Assembly (NCBI GenBank): GCA_934660915.1
Contig: CAKUIF010000006.1
Span: 1-64,000 of the forward strand
DNA: 64,000 nt
Source: an uncultured Olsenella sp.
GTDB taxonomy: Bacteria > Actinomycetota > Coriobacteriia > Coriobacteriales > Atopobiaceae
Direction: 5' to 3'
In this document: positions 1-14,090 of the stretch, one piece after another
How the letters are laid out: each line of letters starts with the position of its first letter
Numbering within the stretch: the first letter of the stretch is position 1
The notes under the pieces: model-generated
Databases searched by the model: none
What the model was told of the DNA's origin: nothing
What the model saw: the letters and a program-made list of their open reading frames with translations, nothing else
Translations under genes and position numbers: made by a program

Positions 1-59
1 GCCCCCTAGCGCCGATGGTACTGCGGTGTAGTCCGTGGGAGAGCAGGACGCCGCCGGCC
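1..59 (+). rRNA. rrf: 5S rRNA, 3' portion (5' end outside window)
   Basis: The first 59 bases read as the 3' half of a 5S rRNA: the GCGCCGATGGTACTGC segment, the GTGGGAGAGCAGGACGCCGCC segment in shorter form, and a final GCCGGCC that would pair with the missing 5' end. The rest of the rRNA operon lies to the left of the window. The end position is estimated from the acceptor-like terminal stem. Confidence 0.88.
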
Positions 60-124
60 AGCAAGGGGCGTTTTCTCTTGAAATTCATTCGCGGGGAAGG
101 GTATCCCCGGGCAAGGCTGAGCCA

Positions 125-165
125 CCCCCCGTTTCTCGGGCGTCGAGAAACGGGGGGTTTCTCAT
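125..165 (+). terminator. Intrinsic terminator of the rRNA operon
   Basis: A perfect 14-bp stem (125-138 with 144-157, arms CCCCCCGTTTCTCG and its complement) closes a 5-base loop and is followed by TTTCTC. It lies about 65 bases after the 5S end, the expected place for the rRNA operon terminator. Confidence 0.85.
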
Positions 166-930
166 GCGTGTCGGTCCCGGGGTGAGGCGCGATATCGAAG
201 CGGGGTGGGCGGCGATCGAGCGCTTCTGGCGGAGCCGAAGCTTTAAGCCGGCGACCAAGATGCTCTTGGGCCTCGCGCGGCACCGCGAGGCAATGCCTCT
301 GCATTTGCCGCTTGTCCGGAGGTGGGCTCTGCCGTCCCCGGACGGGTGGGCGGGCTGGATGCGCATGACGGTGGCATGGGCCGGCAAGACGCCATGAAGG
401 CGCTCGCGATCATGTCCATGGGCCGGTCGGGCGGCGACGGAAACCCTGCTGCTGGGGCGGCGCCGAGACGCTCAGGCCCAATCCTGGGGCATGACGAGAG
501 GGCCCTTCCTCAAGCCTGCGAGCTGGCGTGCGCGCAGGCGCGCCCGAAGAGGCCCGCCAGGCCCGAGCTGCCCACGGAGCGTTCGCGGAGATCTTCTCGA
601 GCGCCGCTAACGGCTGCTTTCGCACTCAGGTTGCCATACGTCTGCGAGCCGAGCTCGGCGAGAGGATTCCCCTCAAGACCGCGCTCAGGATGATGCATGG
701 TTTTGGGCTGCAGTTCACAATTCGGTGAATGAAATTGCCTGTTTTGAAAATGTCGCCCCCCTTTACAGTTGTTAAGACCCTATCAAATGCGGTTTTGCCG
801 GTTCTGCCAGAATTTTGTCAGTACCCTAACATTTTGCTTCTTACCGTTTGGCCCTTTTACCAGGTGATTTCTACTTCAATAGTGATATTTTCCATCACAT
901 CATTGATGGCCAATTCTGTTTGGAGTGTCT
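166..930. other. Stretch without a recognisable gene between the rRNA operon and the regulator
   Basis: Bases 166 to about 720 are GC-rich and contain short overlapping open frames on both strands, none with a recognisable motif, good ribosome-binding site or consistent codon use. From about 720 the composition shifts to AT-rich, which suits a promoter region for the regulator that follows. A small dyad, GTGAT (882-886) with ATCAC (894-898), lies about 35 bases before the gene. I see no convincing sigma70 promoter. Confidence 0.5.
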
Positions 931-3882
931 ATGGGCCCACGCATATATATGCATCAGCCAGAGCGTCCTTCTATTGGAGCTTTTGATGATCGCGAGGATG
1001 CTACCGGCGTACTGCATCCGGTTCTCTTGTCCTTTGCCAGAAAGCATAAGCTTGTGGCCGTTTGCTGTGAGCCAGGCTATTGCCCTCGCGGCTATTTAAA
1101 GGCTGTTTGCCTTTTGGCCGAAAAGACTGGCGCTCGTGCGTATTCTCGAGACTATTCGAATTTTTCTCCCGAGGCCGCCTCCGAGTCTCTCGCTAAGCTT
1201 GCTCGGGACATTCGAAGCAAGTACAAGGATCAAAAAGTTGAGATTGTTGTTGCCCTGAATCTTCTTCCCGCTTCTGATGAGCTGGAGGTTGCCCATCAGA
1301 GCCGTGCAATCGAGCGCATGCTCAAAGTTGGAGCTCTTGTTGTACTTACGCTGTTTCCAGAGGCCAGGCAGCTGCTTGACGAGCTTCCCTACCATCTTTT
1401 GTTAACCGCTGACGATATTTGCGAGCCTCCGGTTTCTCCGATAGGTGCGACACGAGACGAGCTGGATCATCAAAGGTTGTCTAGGAGTATTCCTGTTCTT
1501 GCGCAAACGCTCTCGGAGCCCCTTGTTCCGTCCCGCGCTGATCAGAAGCGCAATTCTTACGATGAGACACTTGCTGAATTGGTTGACGCGAGCTTCCGTC
1601 GGTCTTTGTGCGACGAGGAATTGCGCTTGCGGCTTGCCATTACTGTCCTTGGGAAAGGCTCTTTTTCAGATCTACGCTACTGTCTTGGAAAATACGACGA
1701 GGACTTTCTCGGCGAGCTCGCTTCATGGGCGCCCTTCTTTGGTGCTTCTTTTGATACGAGAACATTTGATTGCGTCGCCGGGGAGAGCGCTGACTGGGCG
1801 ACCTTCGCCATGCCCTTGTTTACTCGCGCGTGTAAGGAAAACGCCGATTTATTAAAGGTATGCCTAACATCTCTTGGCCATCGTGGCGAGTTCGAGCGGC
1901 TTGTTTCATTTTTGCCGCGCTGCGAAGCACGCGTCGCTTTTGATGTGGCCCTTGAATGGGGCCCGGAGCTTCTTGATCTGGGTGAGCTCAGGCTTATTTC
2001 CGAGCTGCTGAATAAAATGCCGGGAACTCTTGACGGGAACGATGCCGAAAGAAGGCGGTATCTGGAGAAGGCGGTGACGGCTATTGGCACAGAGCTTTCT
2101 TTTCGTGACCGCGCAGCCCTCACGCAAAGTGCAGACCAGCTCGTGGACGAGACTGTCATGCTTTGTGACGGTCTTGTCGGGCTAAGAGAGCTACTGCAGA
2201 GGCCTGGTCGTGGGGTTGTTGCGTTGGGGGAATCTCCGTCTGGGTTGCAAGGCAGGCTCGCCGCTCATTACGAAGCCATAGATCACTTGTTTAACGGGCG
2301 CTTTGGCTTGGCAATCGAAACCCTGGCACCGTATGCCGAGGAAGGTTGCCAAAGGTCCATCACCGGCAATCTCCTAAAACTTGATATGCATCTGGCCAAG
2401 GTGTTTTCGTGCGGCACTTCTTGGCACAGCAACGAGGTTGTAGACGAGTGCGCGGACTATCTCGAAAGAGTTGGAGCTAAGGGCCTTATGGGCTATGTCT
2501 GGGCGGCAAGGCTTGTTGGTGAGGCATTGAGCGGAGAGCCTCCAAGGACGGTGTCGGCGCTGAGGTTCAAGGCCACGAAGTCGGGTGACCAGGCGGTTTG
2601 CGCCCTGTCGCTTGTCGCCGAGTGCCTTTGCCTGCTGCGCAAGCGGCCTAGTGCGTACGTGCTTGCTGCCGTCAACACGGCCGAGACGACCTGCAAAAGT
2701 CTTGGATGGACGTATGCCGAGCGCGTCGCCGGTATTATCAAGCAGGTTACAAAGTATCAGCTGGGAGAAAGGTCCAGCCTGTATAAGGTCGACGACAACG
2801 ACGGTCTCGCAGCCATATCAATGCTGATTCATGAGATTTCTTGGGATGTAGATGATGACGTAGCCCCGGCAGACTTTGGAAGGCGGCAGCTGCCGGTCAA
2901 CGAAATGTGGCTTCTGGTCACGTTGTCCGATGGGGTGGGGGAGTTCTCGAGAGATCTTGGGGATCAGGCTCCCGCCGAATGGCGTCGCAATCTCGATTCT
3001 GCGATGAGGACCTGCATGGGCGGCAAAGCTTCGAAAAAACTCAGCGAGAACGGAAAAGCGAAGCCGGAGGACCTTGAAGGACTGGTCAGGATTAACGTCC
3101 TGGGAGAATTCTCAATATGGGCTGATGGGAAACGAGTTTCCGAGCGAATGCTCGGGGGAAGAAGCGCAAGGGCGGTTCTTGAGTACCTTGCGCTCCAGAA
3201 AGGGCATATGGTCGGAAGGGCCCGAATGGCAGAAGATCTGTGGCCTGAGATTGCAATTGAGAAACGCGGGCGTCAGAAGGTATATTCGGCTACTTCAGCA
3301 GTGCGCAAGGCGCTTTTGGCGCACGACTTTGGCGAGGATATCTTCATCACGAACAAAGCGACCAAAATCCTAAGGCTGTCGAGCGATAACGTATCCTGCG
3401 ACGTCGATGAGTTTATCTTGTGGGCAAAGGCCGCGATTGAAAGCTCGGCTGATGAGAAGGTCTGCAATGCAGCGCTGCGAACGGAAACGCTGTATGTCGG
3501 AGATCTCTGCAATGTGGCTGAGGACGGCGAGGAGTACTTTGCCGAGAAGAGAGCTGAGCTGAGGAAGCTCTATGCTGACGCGATGGTTGCGGGCGCTGAG
3601 GCGGCCCTGAGGCTAGACAAGAGGAGATTGGCGGCCAGGCTCGCGGGAAATGCCCTGTTCGTTGATGAGATGCGAGAAGACGCTATGTGCCTGCTTATAC
3701 GAGCGCTAAGAGCCGGAGGTCGGGAGGCGGAGGCCCAAAGAAGATACCGCGCCTACGTCAAGAAGCTCTCCGCAAAGTCAAATCGGGTGCCATCTAAGCA
3801 GCTTGAGAGGGCCATGAATGAGCCGATTGGAGAGTTGGGCGGACTTGGCGCAACGGGCCGCATGCGGGCTGTTGGCGCATAG
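931..3882 (+). CDS. Large BTAD/SARP-type transcriptional regulator
   Basis: A protein of about 983 residues. Residues about 710-805 have the shape of an OmpR-type winged helix of the SARP kind (RINVLGEFSIWADG, then RSARAVLEYLALQKG, then a recognition helix near RQKVYSATSAVRKALL). The final 150 residues are helical in the manner of a bacterial transcriptional activation (BTAD) domain. The N-terminal third looks like a decayed NTPase domain: the position of a P-loop reads CCEPGYCPRGYLK with no GKT/S. I chose ATG 931 because GGAG (922-925) lies five bases upstream; GTG 925 is the longer alternative. Codon use is less GC-biased than in secA next door. Its targets cannot be read from the sequence. 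Confidence 0.8.
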   Translation: MGPRIYMHQPERPSIGAFDDREDATGVLHPVLLSFARKHKLVAVCCEPGYCPRGYLKAVCLLAEKTGARAYSRDYSNFSPEAASESLAKLARDIRSKYKDQKVEIVVALNLLPASDELEVAHQSRAIERMLKVGALVVLTLFPEARQLLDELPYHLLLTADDICEPPVSPIGATRDELDHQRLSRSIPVLAQTLSEPLVPSRADQKRNSYDETLAELVDASFRRSLCDEELRLRLAITVLGKGSFSDLRYCLGKYDEDFLGELASWAPFFGASFDTRTFDCVAGESADWATFAMPLFTRACKENADLLKVCLTSLGHRGEFERLVSFLPRCEARVAFDVALEWGPELLDLGELRLISELLNKMPGTLDGNDAERRRYLEKAVTAIGTELSFRDRAALTQSADQLVDETVMLCDGLVGLRELLQRPGRGVVALGESPSGLQGRLAAHYEAIDHLFNGRFGLAIETLAPYAEEGCQRSITGNLLKLDMHLAKVFSCGTSWHSNEVVDECADYLERVGAKGLMGYVWAARLVGEALSGEPPRTVSALRFKATKSGDQAVCALSLVAECLCLLRKRPSAYVLAAVNTAETTCKSLGWTYAERVAGIIKQVTKYQLGERSSLYKVDDNDGLAAISMLIHEISWDVDDDVAPADFGRRQLPVNEMWLLVTLSDGVGEFSRDLGDQAPAEWRRNLDSAMRTCMGGKASKKLSENGKAKPEDLEGLVRINVLGEFSIWADGKRVSERMLGGRSARAVLEYLALQKGHMVGRARMAEDLWPEIAIEKRGRQKVYSATSAVRKALLAHDFGEDIFITNKATKILRLSSDNVSCDVDEFILWAKAAIESSADEKVCNAALRTETLYVGDLCNVAEDGEEYFAEKRAELRKLYADAMVAGAEAALRLDKRRLAARLAGNALFVDEMREDAMCLLIRALRAGGREAEAQRRYRAYVKKLSAKSNRVPSKQLERAMNEPIGELGGLGATGRMRAVGA

Positions 3883-4009
3883 CGACGGGGGTGTGCCGTG
3901 GTTCTTTTGCGATACAAGCAGGGATGACTGAACAAATGTTGGGTCAATGATTAAAGTGAAAAAGATGGATTGTCAGCGATATTCGCTTTAGATTGCTAGG
4001 AGAGCCCAT

Positions 4010-6829
<2,820 letters not shown>

Positions 6830-6839
6830 GAACCTTCGA

Positions 6840-7955
6840 ATGGCGGATATAACTAAGGACACGCTCGACGCTCTGCGCGCGCGTCTCGTCGAGGTGGAAG
6901 GCTATCTCCACATCGACGAGCGCCGTCTGGACGTCAAGCGCCTCGAGGAGCAAAGCGCGGACCCGGCGCTTTGGAACGATGCGGACGCCGCTCGCGACGT
7001 GATGGCACAGCTTGCTTCGGCAAAGTCTGATGTTGCCGCCATCGACGGCGCGCGCGCCAAGCTCGATGACGCCGCCGCCGCGTTCGAGCTCGGCGAGGAG
7101 ATGGGAGACGACGATCTTCTTGCCGAGGCGGCGGAATCCGCGGTGGCGCTCGAGGACGAGCTCTCGGAGCTCGAGCTTTCCAGCTGGTTTACCGACGATC
7201 TCGATCACGGCGACGCAATCGTTACCGTTACGCCGGGACAGGGAGGACTCGAGGCCCAGGACTGGTGCGAGATGCTCTTTCGCATGTACCTGCGCTACTG
7301 CGACCGTCGTGGCTGGAAGGTTGATGTCAACGATTGCCCCGCGGGAGAAGTCATCGGTATCGACCGCGCGACCTTCACGGTTCACGGCAAGAATGCCTAT
7401 GGAATGCTGCGCGCAGAGGGCGGCGTCCATCGCCTTGTGCGCATCTCGCCGACCGACGCCCAAAAGCGGCGCCAGACTACCTTCGCCGGCGTGGAGGTGC
7501 TCCCGGTCCTTCCCGACGACGTCGAGGTCGACATCGATCCCAAGGATCTGCGCATCGACGTGTATCACGCTACGGGTCACGGTGGGCAGGGCGTAAACAC
7601 AACGGACTCCGCCGTTCGCATCACGCACCTTCCCACCGGCACCGTGGTTACCTGCCAAAACGAACGCAGCCAGCTCCAGAACAAGGCCTTCGCCATGAAC
7701 ATCCTGCGAAGCCGCCTGTACGAGATGGAACTCGAGAAACGCGCCGCCGAGCTCGAAGAGCTGCGCGGCCCGAAGCGAGACATCGGCTTCGGAAACCAGA
7801 TTCGAAGCTACGTCCTCTACCCGTATCAGATGGTCAAAGACCTGCGCACGGGCGTAGAGACGGGCAATGTCGAGTCCGTTCTTGACGATGGAGACCTCGA
7901 CAAGTTCATCATCGGATATCACCGCTGGGCGACCGGCGAGGCGGACCCGGAGTAG
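6840..7955 (+). CDS. prfB: Peptide chain release factor 2
   Basis: RF2 reads UGA and UAA stop codons and triggers peptide release on the ribosome. The 371-residue protein has the catalytic GGQ motif at residues 248-250 (GHGGQGVNTTDSAVR). There is no internal UGA and so no programmed +1 frameshift near codon 25 of the kind used in E. coli. The codon-recognition tripeptide, normally SPF, reads SPT (residues 203-205, RISPTDAQKRR). UGA is still used as a stop nearby (disA, ispD), so the factor should still read it. Start ATG 6840 lies 11 bases after secA, so the pair is probably cotranscribed. Confidence 0.95.
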   Translation: MADITKDTLDALRARLVEVEGYLHIDERRLDVKRLEEQSADPALWNDADAARDVMAQLASAKSDVAAIDGARAKLDDAAAAFELGEEMGDDDLLAEAAESAVALEDELSELELSSWFTDDLDHGDAIVTVTPGQGGLEAQDWCEMLFRMYLRYCDRRGWKVDVNDCPAGEVIGIDRATFTVHGKNAYGMLRAEGGVHRLVRISPTDAQKRRQTTFAGVEVLPVLPDDVEVDIDPKDLRIDVYHATGHGGQGVNTTDSAVRITHLPTGTVVTCQNERSQLQNKAFAMNILRSRLYEMELEKRAAELEELRGPKRDIGFGNQIRSYVLYPYQMVKDLRTGVETGNVESVLDDGDLDKFIIGYHRWATGEADPE

Positions 7956-7962
7956 GAGAACT

Positions 7963-8835
7963 ATGAGCGAGTCTCGCTGGCGTGTGCGTCTTCGCGACCT
8001 CACGCTCATCATCGTTGGCTCGGCGATTTTTGCCGTGGGCGTCGATTGCTTTGAGATTCCGAACGGCCTTGCGGCCGGAGGCATCACGGGCCTGGCGACG
8101 GTGTTTTACGCGCTTGCCGGGGCAGTGGGGATCTATCTGCCCGTCGGCCTTCAGACGATCGTGATGAACGTCTTCCTGCTGATGCTCGTCATAAAGAGCG
8201 GCAACCGCGGCTATATCGTCCGCACCATCATCGGCATCATCGCCTGTGGCATCTTTACCGACGCCCTCGTGCCCTATCTGCCGGTGCTCGGCAACGGCGA
8301 CCTTCTGCTTTGCGCCTTGTGGGGCGGTGTGATTACGGGCCTTGGCCTGGGCCTTGTTTTCCGCACGGGCGGAAATACCGGCGGAACCGACATCATCTGC
8401 CAGCTCATGGCAAAGAAGTTCTCGTTGCCGATCGGCACGTCCATCATCATCTTGGACGGCCTCGTCATCGCCGCGTCGGCGCCTGTCTTCTCCATCGAGA
8501 ACGCCCTGTACGCCGCCGTGGCCATGTACATCTGCGGCAAGGTCATCGACATGGTCGTCGATGGCCCGCGCTCGGAGCGAGCGGCCTACATTATCTCGGT
8601 CAAGCACGCCGAGATAGCCAACGCGATCATGTACGACCTCAATCGCGGATGCACCGAGCTTCAAGCAAGGGGCGTGTGGAGCGGCAATGACCGCCCGGTG
8701 CTCTTCTGCGTGCTTGGACGCAACCAGGTCCCCCTGCTAAAGGAAGTGGTCGCCGAGGCGGACCCGGAGGCGATCGTCTTCATCTCGGAGGTGCATGAGG
8801 CCTTCGGAGAAGGTTTCGGTAACATCGCAGGTTAG
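7963..8835 (+). CDS. YitT-family membrane protein (DUF2179 type)
   Basis: A 290-residue membrane protein with about five or six hydrophobic segments in the first 200 residues (for example LTLIIVGSAIFAVGVDCF and LLCALWGGVITGLGLGLVF), the glycine-rich RTGGNTGGTDII typical of the YitT/YpjC family, and a soluble C-terminal part (YIISVKHAEIANAIMYDLNRG) matching the DUF2179 domain pattern. The family's function is unknown; some members have been linked to transport. The prfB stop overlaps the AGGAGA ribosome-binding site, so the two genes are tightly coupled. Confidence 0.85.
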   Translation: MSESRWRVRLRDLTLIIVGSAIFAVGVDCFEIPNGLAAGGITGLATVFYALAGAVGIYLPVGLQTIVMNVFLLMLVIKSGNRGYIVRTIIGIIACGIFTDALVPYLPVLGNGDLLLCALWGGVITGLGLGLVFRTGGNTGGTDIICQLMAKKFSLPIGTSIIILDGLVIAASAPVFSIENALYAAVAMYICGKVIDMVVDGPRSERAAYIISVKHAEIANAIMYDLNRGCTELQARGVWSGNDRPVLFCVLGRNQVPLLKEVVAEADPEAIVFISEVHEAFGEGFGNIAG

Positions 8836-8839
8836 TAGC

Positions 8840-8883
8840 CGCGGCGAGTTGGCAGGAAGGGCACTTCTTGCCGGCTCGCCGCG
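8840..8883 (+). terminator. Long two-part hairpin between yitT-like gene and clpC
   Basis: CGCGGCGAG (8840-8848) pairs with CTCGCCGCG (8875-8883). Inside it GGCAGGAAG (8851-8859) pairs with CTTCTTGCC (8864-8872) with one G-U pair. Only a weak T stretch follows (GAGCTTTG), so it may be a terminator, an RNA stabiliser or part of clpC regulation. Confidence 0.5.
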
Positions 8884-8967
8884 AGCTTTGCCGATGCGTA
8901 TCGCGAGTTTGCGATTCTTTGGCCGCGGGTACACACTTAAGGTATCCATATCGAGAGGAACCGCTTC

Positions 8968-11571
<2,604 letters not shown>

Positions 11572-11661
11572 ACGCCCGAAAACCCGCCCGCGCCAACAGC
11601 AAGGCGCCGGACAACATATCCCGCCGGCCTCGCGCCGGCCGCACCTCTTGAGGAGGCATTG

Positions 11662-12741
11662 ATGGACAACGCCCTGTTCGAGCTCAACTACGACGACCGC
11701 CAGGCTCGCCTGGAGGACGCCATCCGCATGACCGCTCCCGGAACGGCCCTGCGCCATGCCCTCGACATGATCATCGCCGGGCACATGGGCGCCCTTATCT
11801 GCGTTGGGGACACGGAGAACGTGCTTGCCGCCGGCGATGACGGCTTCAAGCTCGACGTCTCCTTCACCTCAAACCGACTCTTCGAGCTGTGCAAGATGGA
11901 CGGCGCTGTGGTCCTGGACAAGGACCTGACCAAGATCCTTCGGGCCAACTACCACCTGAACCCCGACCCGTCGCTGCCCACGACCGAGACGGGCACGCGC
12001 CACAGGACCGCGGCGCGCATGAGCCTTCTTACCAAGGCGGTCGTGGTGTCGGTGTCCGAGCGCCGCCAGGTCGTCAACGTCTACGTCGACGGCTCGGGTT
12101 TTGAGCTGAAGCCGCTTGCGAGCCTGATGGTCTCGGTCAACCAGCTCGCGGTTGCCATGCAGAACACGCGCCAGCAGCTCGACCGTAGCCTACTGCGCCT
12201 TACGAGCCTCGAGCTCGACAACTACGTCACTCTGGGCGACGTCACGAACATCTTCTATCTCTTCGAGACCTTGATGACGGCCGACAACGAGCTTGAGGAC
12301 TGCATCATGCAGCTCGGCCGCGAGGGCAGGACCGTCTCGATGCAAAGAAGCGAGCTGCTCGGCAGTATGGACGAGGCCTACACCCTCATGATCCGCGACT
12401 ACGCGAGCGACTCCTCCGAGGAGTCTGCGCGCCAGATTCGCGCCAAGCTTCACGAGGCCGACAACACCAAGCTCCGTTCCGCAAAGTACGTCGCCAAGCT
12501 GCTGGGCTACACCGACGAGCGCGGCGAGGACTCCATCATGACGCCGCTCGGCCTGCGCACGCTTTCGCGCGTCTCGGTCGTTCGCGACGGCATGGCCGAC
12601 AAGCTCGTCGACGAGTACGGCTCGCTCCAGGAAGTCCTCGAGGCCGTCGACGACGACCCGGCGCGCCTGGGCGAGATCGGCGTCAAGAACCCCGGCGTTC
12701 TGGCCAACAGCCTGCACCGCATGTGGGGTAAGAGCGAATGA
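11662..12741 (+). CDS. disA: Diadenylate cyclase DisA (c-di-AMP synthase)
   Basis: DisA joins two ATP molecules into cyclic di-AMP and scans DNA for branched structures. The 359 residues show the DAC catalytic motifs DGA (residues 80-82, KMDGAVVLD) and RHR (113-115, GTRHRTA), a central helical region, and a C-terminal helix-hairpin-helix DNA-binding part (EIGVKNPGVLANSLHRM). AGGAGG lies seven bases before ATG 11662; a TTG immediately upstream is the longer reading. Its usual partner radA is absent here. The stop overlaps ispD (ATGA), indicating translational coupling. Confidence 0.95.
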   Translation: MDNALFELNYDDRQARLEDAIRMTAPGTALRHALDMIIAGHMGALICVGDTENVLAAGDDGFKLDVSFTSNRLFELCKMDGAVVLDKDLTKILRANYHLNPDPSLPTTETGTRHRTAARMSLLTKAVVVSVSERRQVVNVYVDGSGFELKPLASLMVSVNQLAVAMQNTRQQLDRSLLRLTSLELDNYVTLGDVTNIFYLFETLMTADNELEDCIMQLGREGRTVSMQRSELLGSMDEAYTLMIRDYASDSSEESARQIRAKLHEADNTKLRSAKYVAKLLGYTDERGEDSIMTPLGLRTLSRVSVVRDGMADKLVDEYGSLQEVLEAVDDDPARLGEIGVKNPGVLANSLHRMWGKSE

Positions 12742-13538
12742 GTGCGCCCAAGACATGCGCCTGCCCCCGCGCCGAGCGTGTGGGGGTCGGGGGCGAGAGG
12801 GCCGATACCTGCGCGATCATCCTCGCCGGCGGAACCGGAGAGCGCTTTGGCGACCCGAGGGGCAAGCAGTTCGCCGAGCTGTGCGGGCTGCCCATCATGA
12901 GCTGGTCGGTGATGGCGTTCGACCGCGCCCCGAGCGTCTCGTCCATCGTCATCGTCTGCGCGCCGGACAAAGTCTCCGCGGTTCAGCAAGAAGTGCTCTC
13001 GCACCTCACGCTGGCCAAGCCGGTGGGGTTCGCCCCCTCGGGAGCCACTCGGCAGGATTCCGTGTACTCCGGCCTGCAATCTGTCCCGCGCGACGCGGCG
13101 CTCGTTGCCGTGCACGACTCGGCACGCCCCCTCATCGAGGTCGAGTCGATTGAGCGCTGCTGCGCCGCGGTTCGCGCCGACGCGTCTCTTGCCGGCGCCA
13201 TCTGCGCAAACCGCTCGGTCGACACGCTCAAGCTCGTCGAGGGCAACAAAATCGTCGCCACCCCCAACCGCGAGTTCTACTGGGTTGCCCAGACCCCGCA
13301 GGTGTTTTACGCAAAACCCCTCATGGCCGCATATAAAGCGGCGCTTTGGGAGGGTTTTGCGGGTACCGACGACGCCTCGCTCGTCGAGCGCCACGGCGGT
13401 ACCGTCAAATGCGTCGAGTGTCCGCGCGACAACATCAAGGTGACGGTTCCCGAGGATCTTGCCGTCGCCGCGGCAACGATGGAGCAGCGCCTTGTCGAGG
13501 AGGGCTGCGGAAGACGCTACGGAAGGGATTCCCAATGA
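12738..13538 (+). CDS. ispD: 2-C-methyl-D-erythritol 4-phosphate cytidylyltransferase
   Basis: IspD transfers CMP from CTP to methylerythritol phosphate, the third step of the non-mevalonate isoprenoid pathway. The 266-residue protein carries the nucleotide-binding loop AIILAGGTGERFG near residue 27 and the conserved GATRQDSVYSGL, VHDSARPL and QTPQVF segments. About 24 residues precede the usual start, including several cysteines. A later start is conceivable, but ATG 12738 overlaps the disA stop, which favours it. Its own TGA overlaps the ispF start. Confidence 0.94.
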   Translation: MSAPKTCACPRAERVGVGGERADTCAIILAGGTGERFGDPRGKQFAELCGLPIMSWSVMAFDRAPSVSSIVIVCAPDKVSAVQQEVLSHLTLAKPVGFAPSGATRQDSVYSGLQSVPRDAALVAVHDSARPLIEVESIERCCAAVRADASLAGAICANRSVDTLKLVEGNKIVATPNREFYWVAQTPQVFYAKPLMAAYKAALWEGFAGTDDASLVERHGGTVKCVECPRDNIKVTVPEDLAVAAATMEQRLVEEGCGRRYGRDSQ

Positions 13539-14014
13539 CCATGCGCATAGGCCACGGCTTCGATGTCCACGCCTTTGCCCCCGGGCGCCGGTGCGTGCTC
13601 GGCGGAGTCGACGTTCCTTGTGAACAGGGGCTTCTTGGCCACTCCGACGCCGATGTGCTCGTGCATGCGCTCATGGACGCCATCTTGGGCGCCCTGCGTG
13701 AGGGCGACATCGGAAAGCTTTTTCCCGACACCGACCCCGCCTATGAGGGCGCCGACTCCATCGAGCTGCTGGGGCGGGTGGCCGAGCTCGCGGCAAAGAA
13801 GGGCTTCGAGATCGTGGACTGCGACTGCACCGTCGCCGCGCAGGCGCCCAAGCTCGGGCCGTACCGCGAGCAGATGCGGGAGAACATGGCGCGTGCCATG
13901 GGAGTGCCCGTAGACTCGGTGGGCGTCAAGGCGACCACGACCGAGCGCCTCGGCTTCGTCGGCCGCAGGGAGGGCATCGTCGCCTGGGCGGTCTGCATTC
14001 TTCGGAAGGCATAG
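13535..14014 (+). CDS. ispF: 2-C-methyl-D-erythritol 2,4-cyclodiphosphate synthase
   Basis: IspF cyclises the product of the IspD/IspE steps to MEcPP. The 159 residues show the zinc ligands in GHGFDVHAF (Asp and His) and LLGHSDADVL, and the C-terminal TTTERLGFVGRREGI substrate region. ATG 13535 overlaps the ispD stop (ATGA) and is preceded by GGAAGGGA; an in-frame ATG at 13541 is the alternative. The ispD-ispF pairing is common in bacteria and supports both calls. Confidence 0.96.
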   Translation: MTMRIGHGFDVHAFAPGRRCVLGGVDVPCEQGLLGHSDADVLVHALMDAILGALREGDIGKLFPDTDPAYEGADSIELLGRVAELAAKKGFEIVDCDCTVAAQAPKLGPYREQMRENMARAMGVPVDSVGVKATTTERLGFVGRREGIVAWAVCILRKA

Positions 14015-14090
14015 CCTCGCGGGTTTTGGTCCCGCGTGTGTATTAACCTGTGTGAGTAGTTACGTTAGTTTGAGGAACAAGGAGCGCAAC

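Noticed and set aside
6951..6965. Possible programmed frameshift site in prfB
   Set aside because: The frame is continuous from ATG 6840 with no internal stop near codon 25, so no frameshift is needed.
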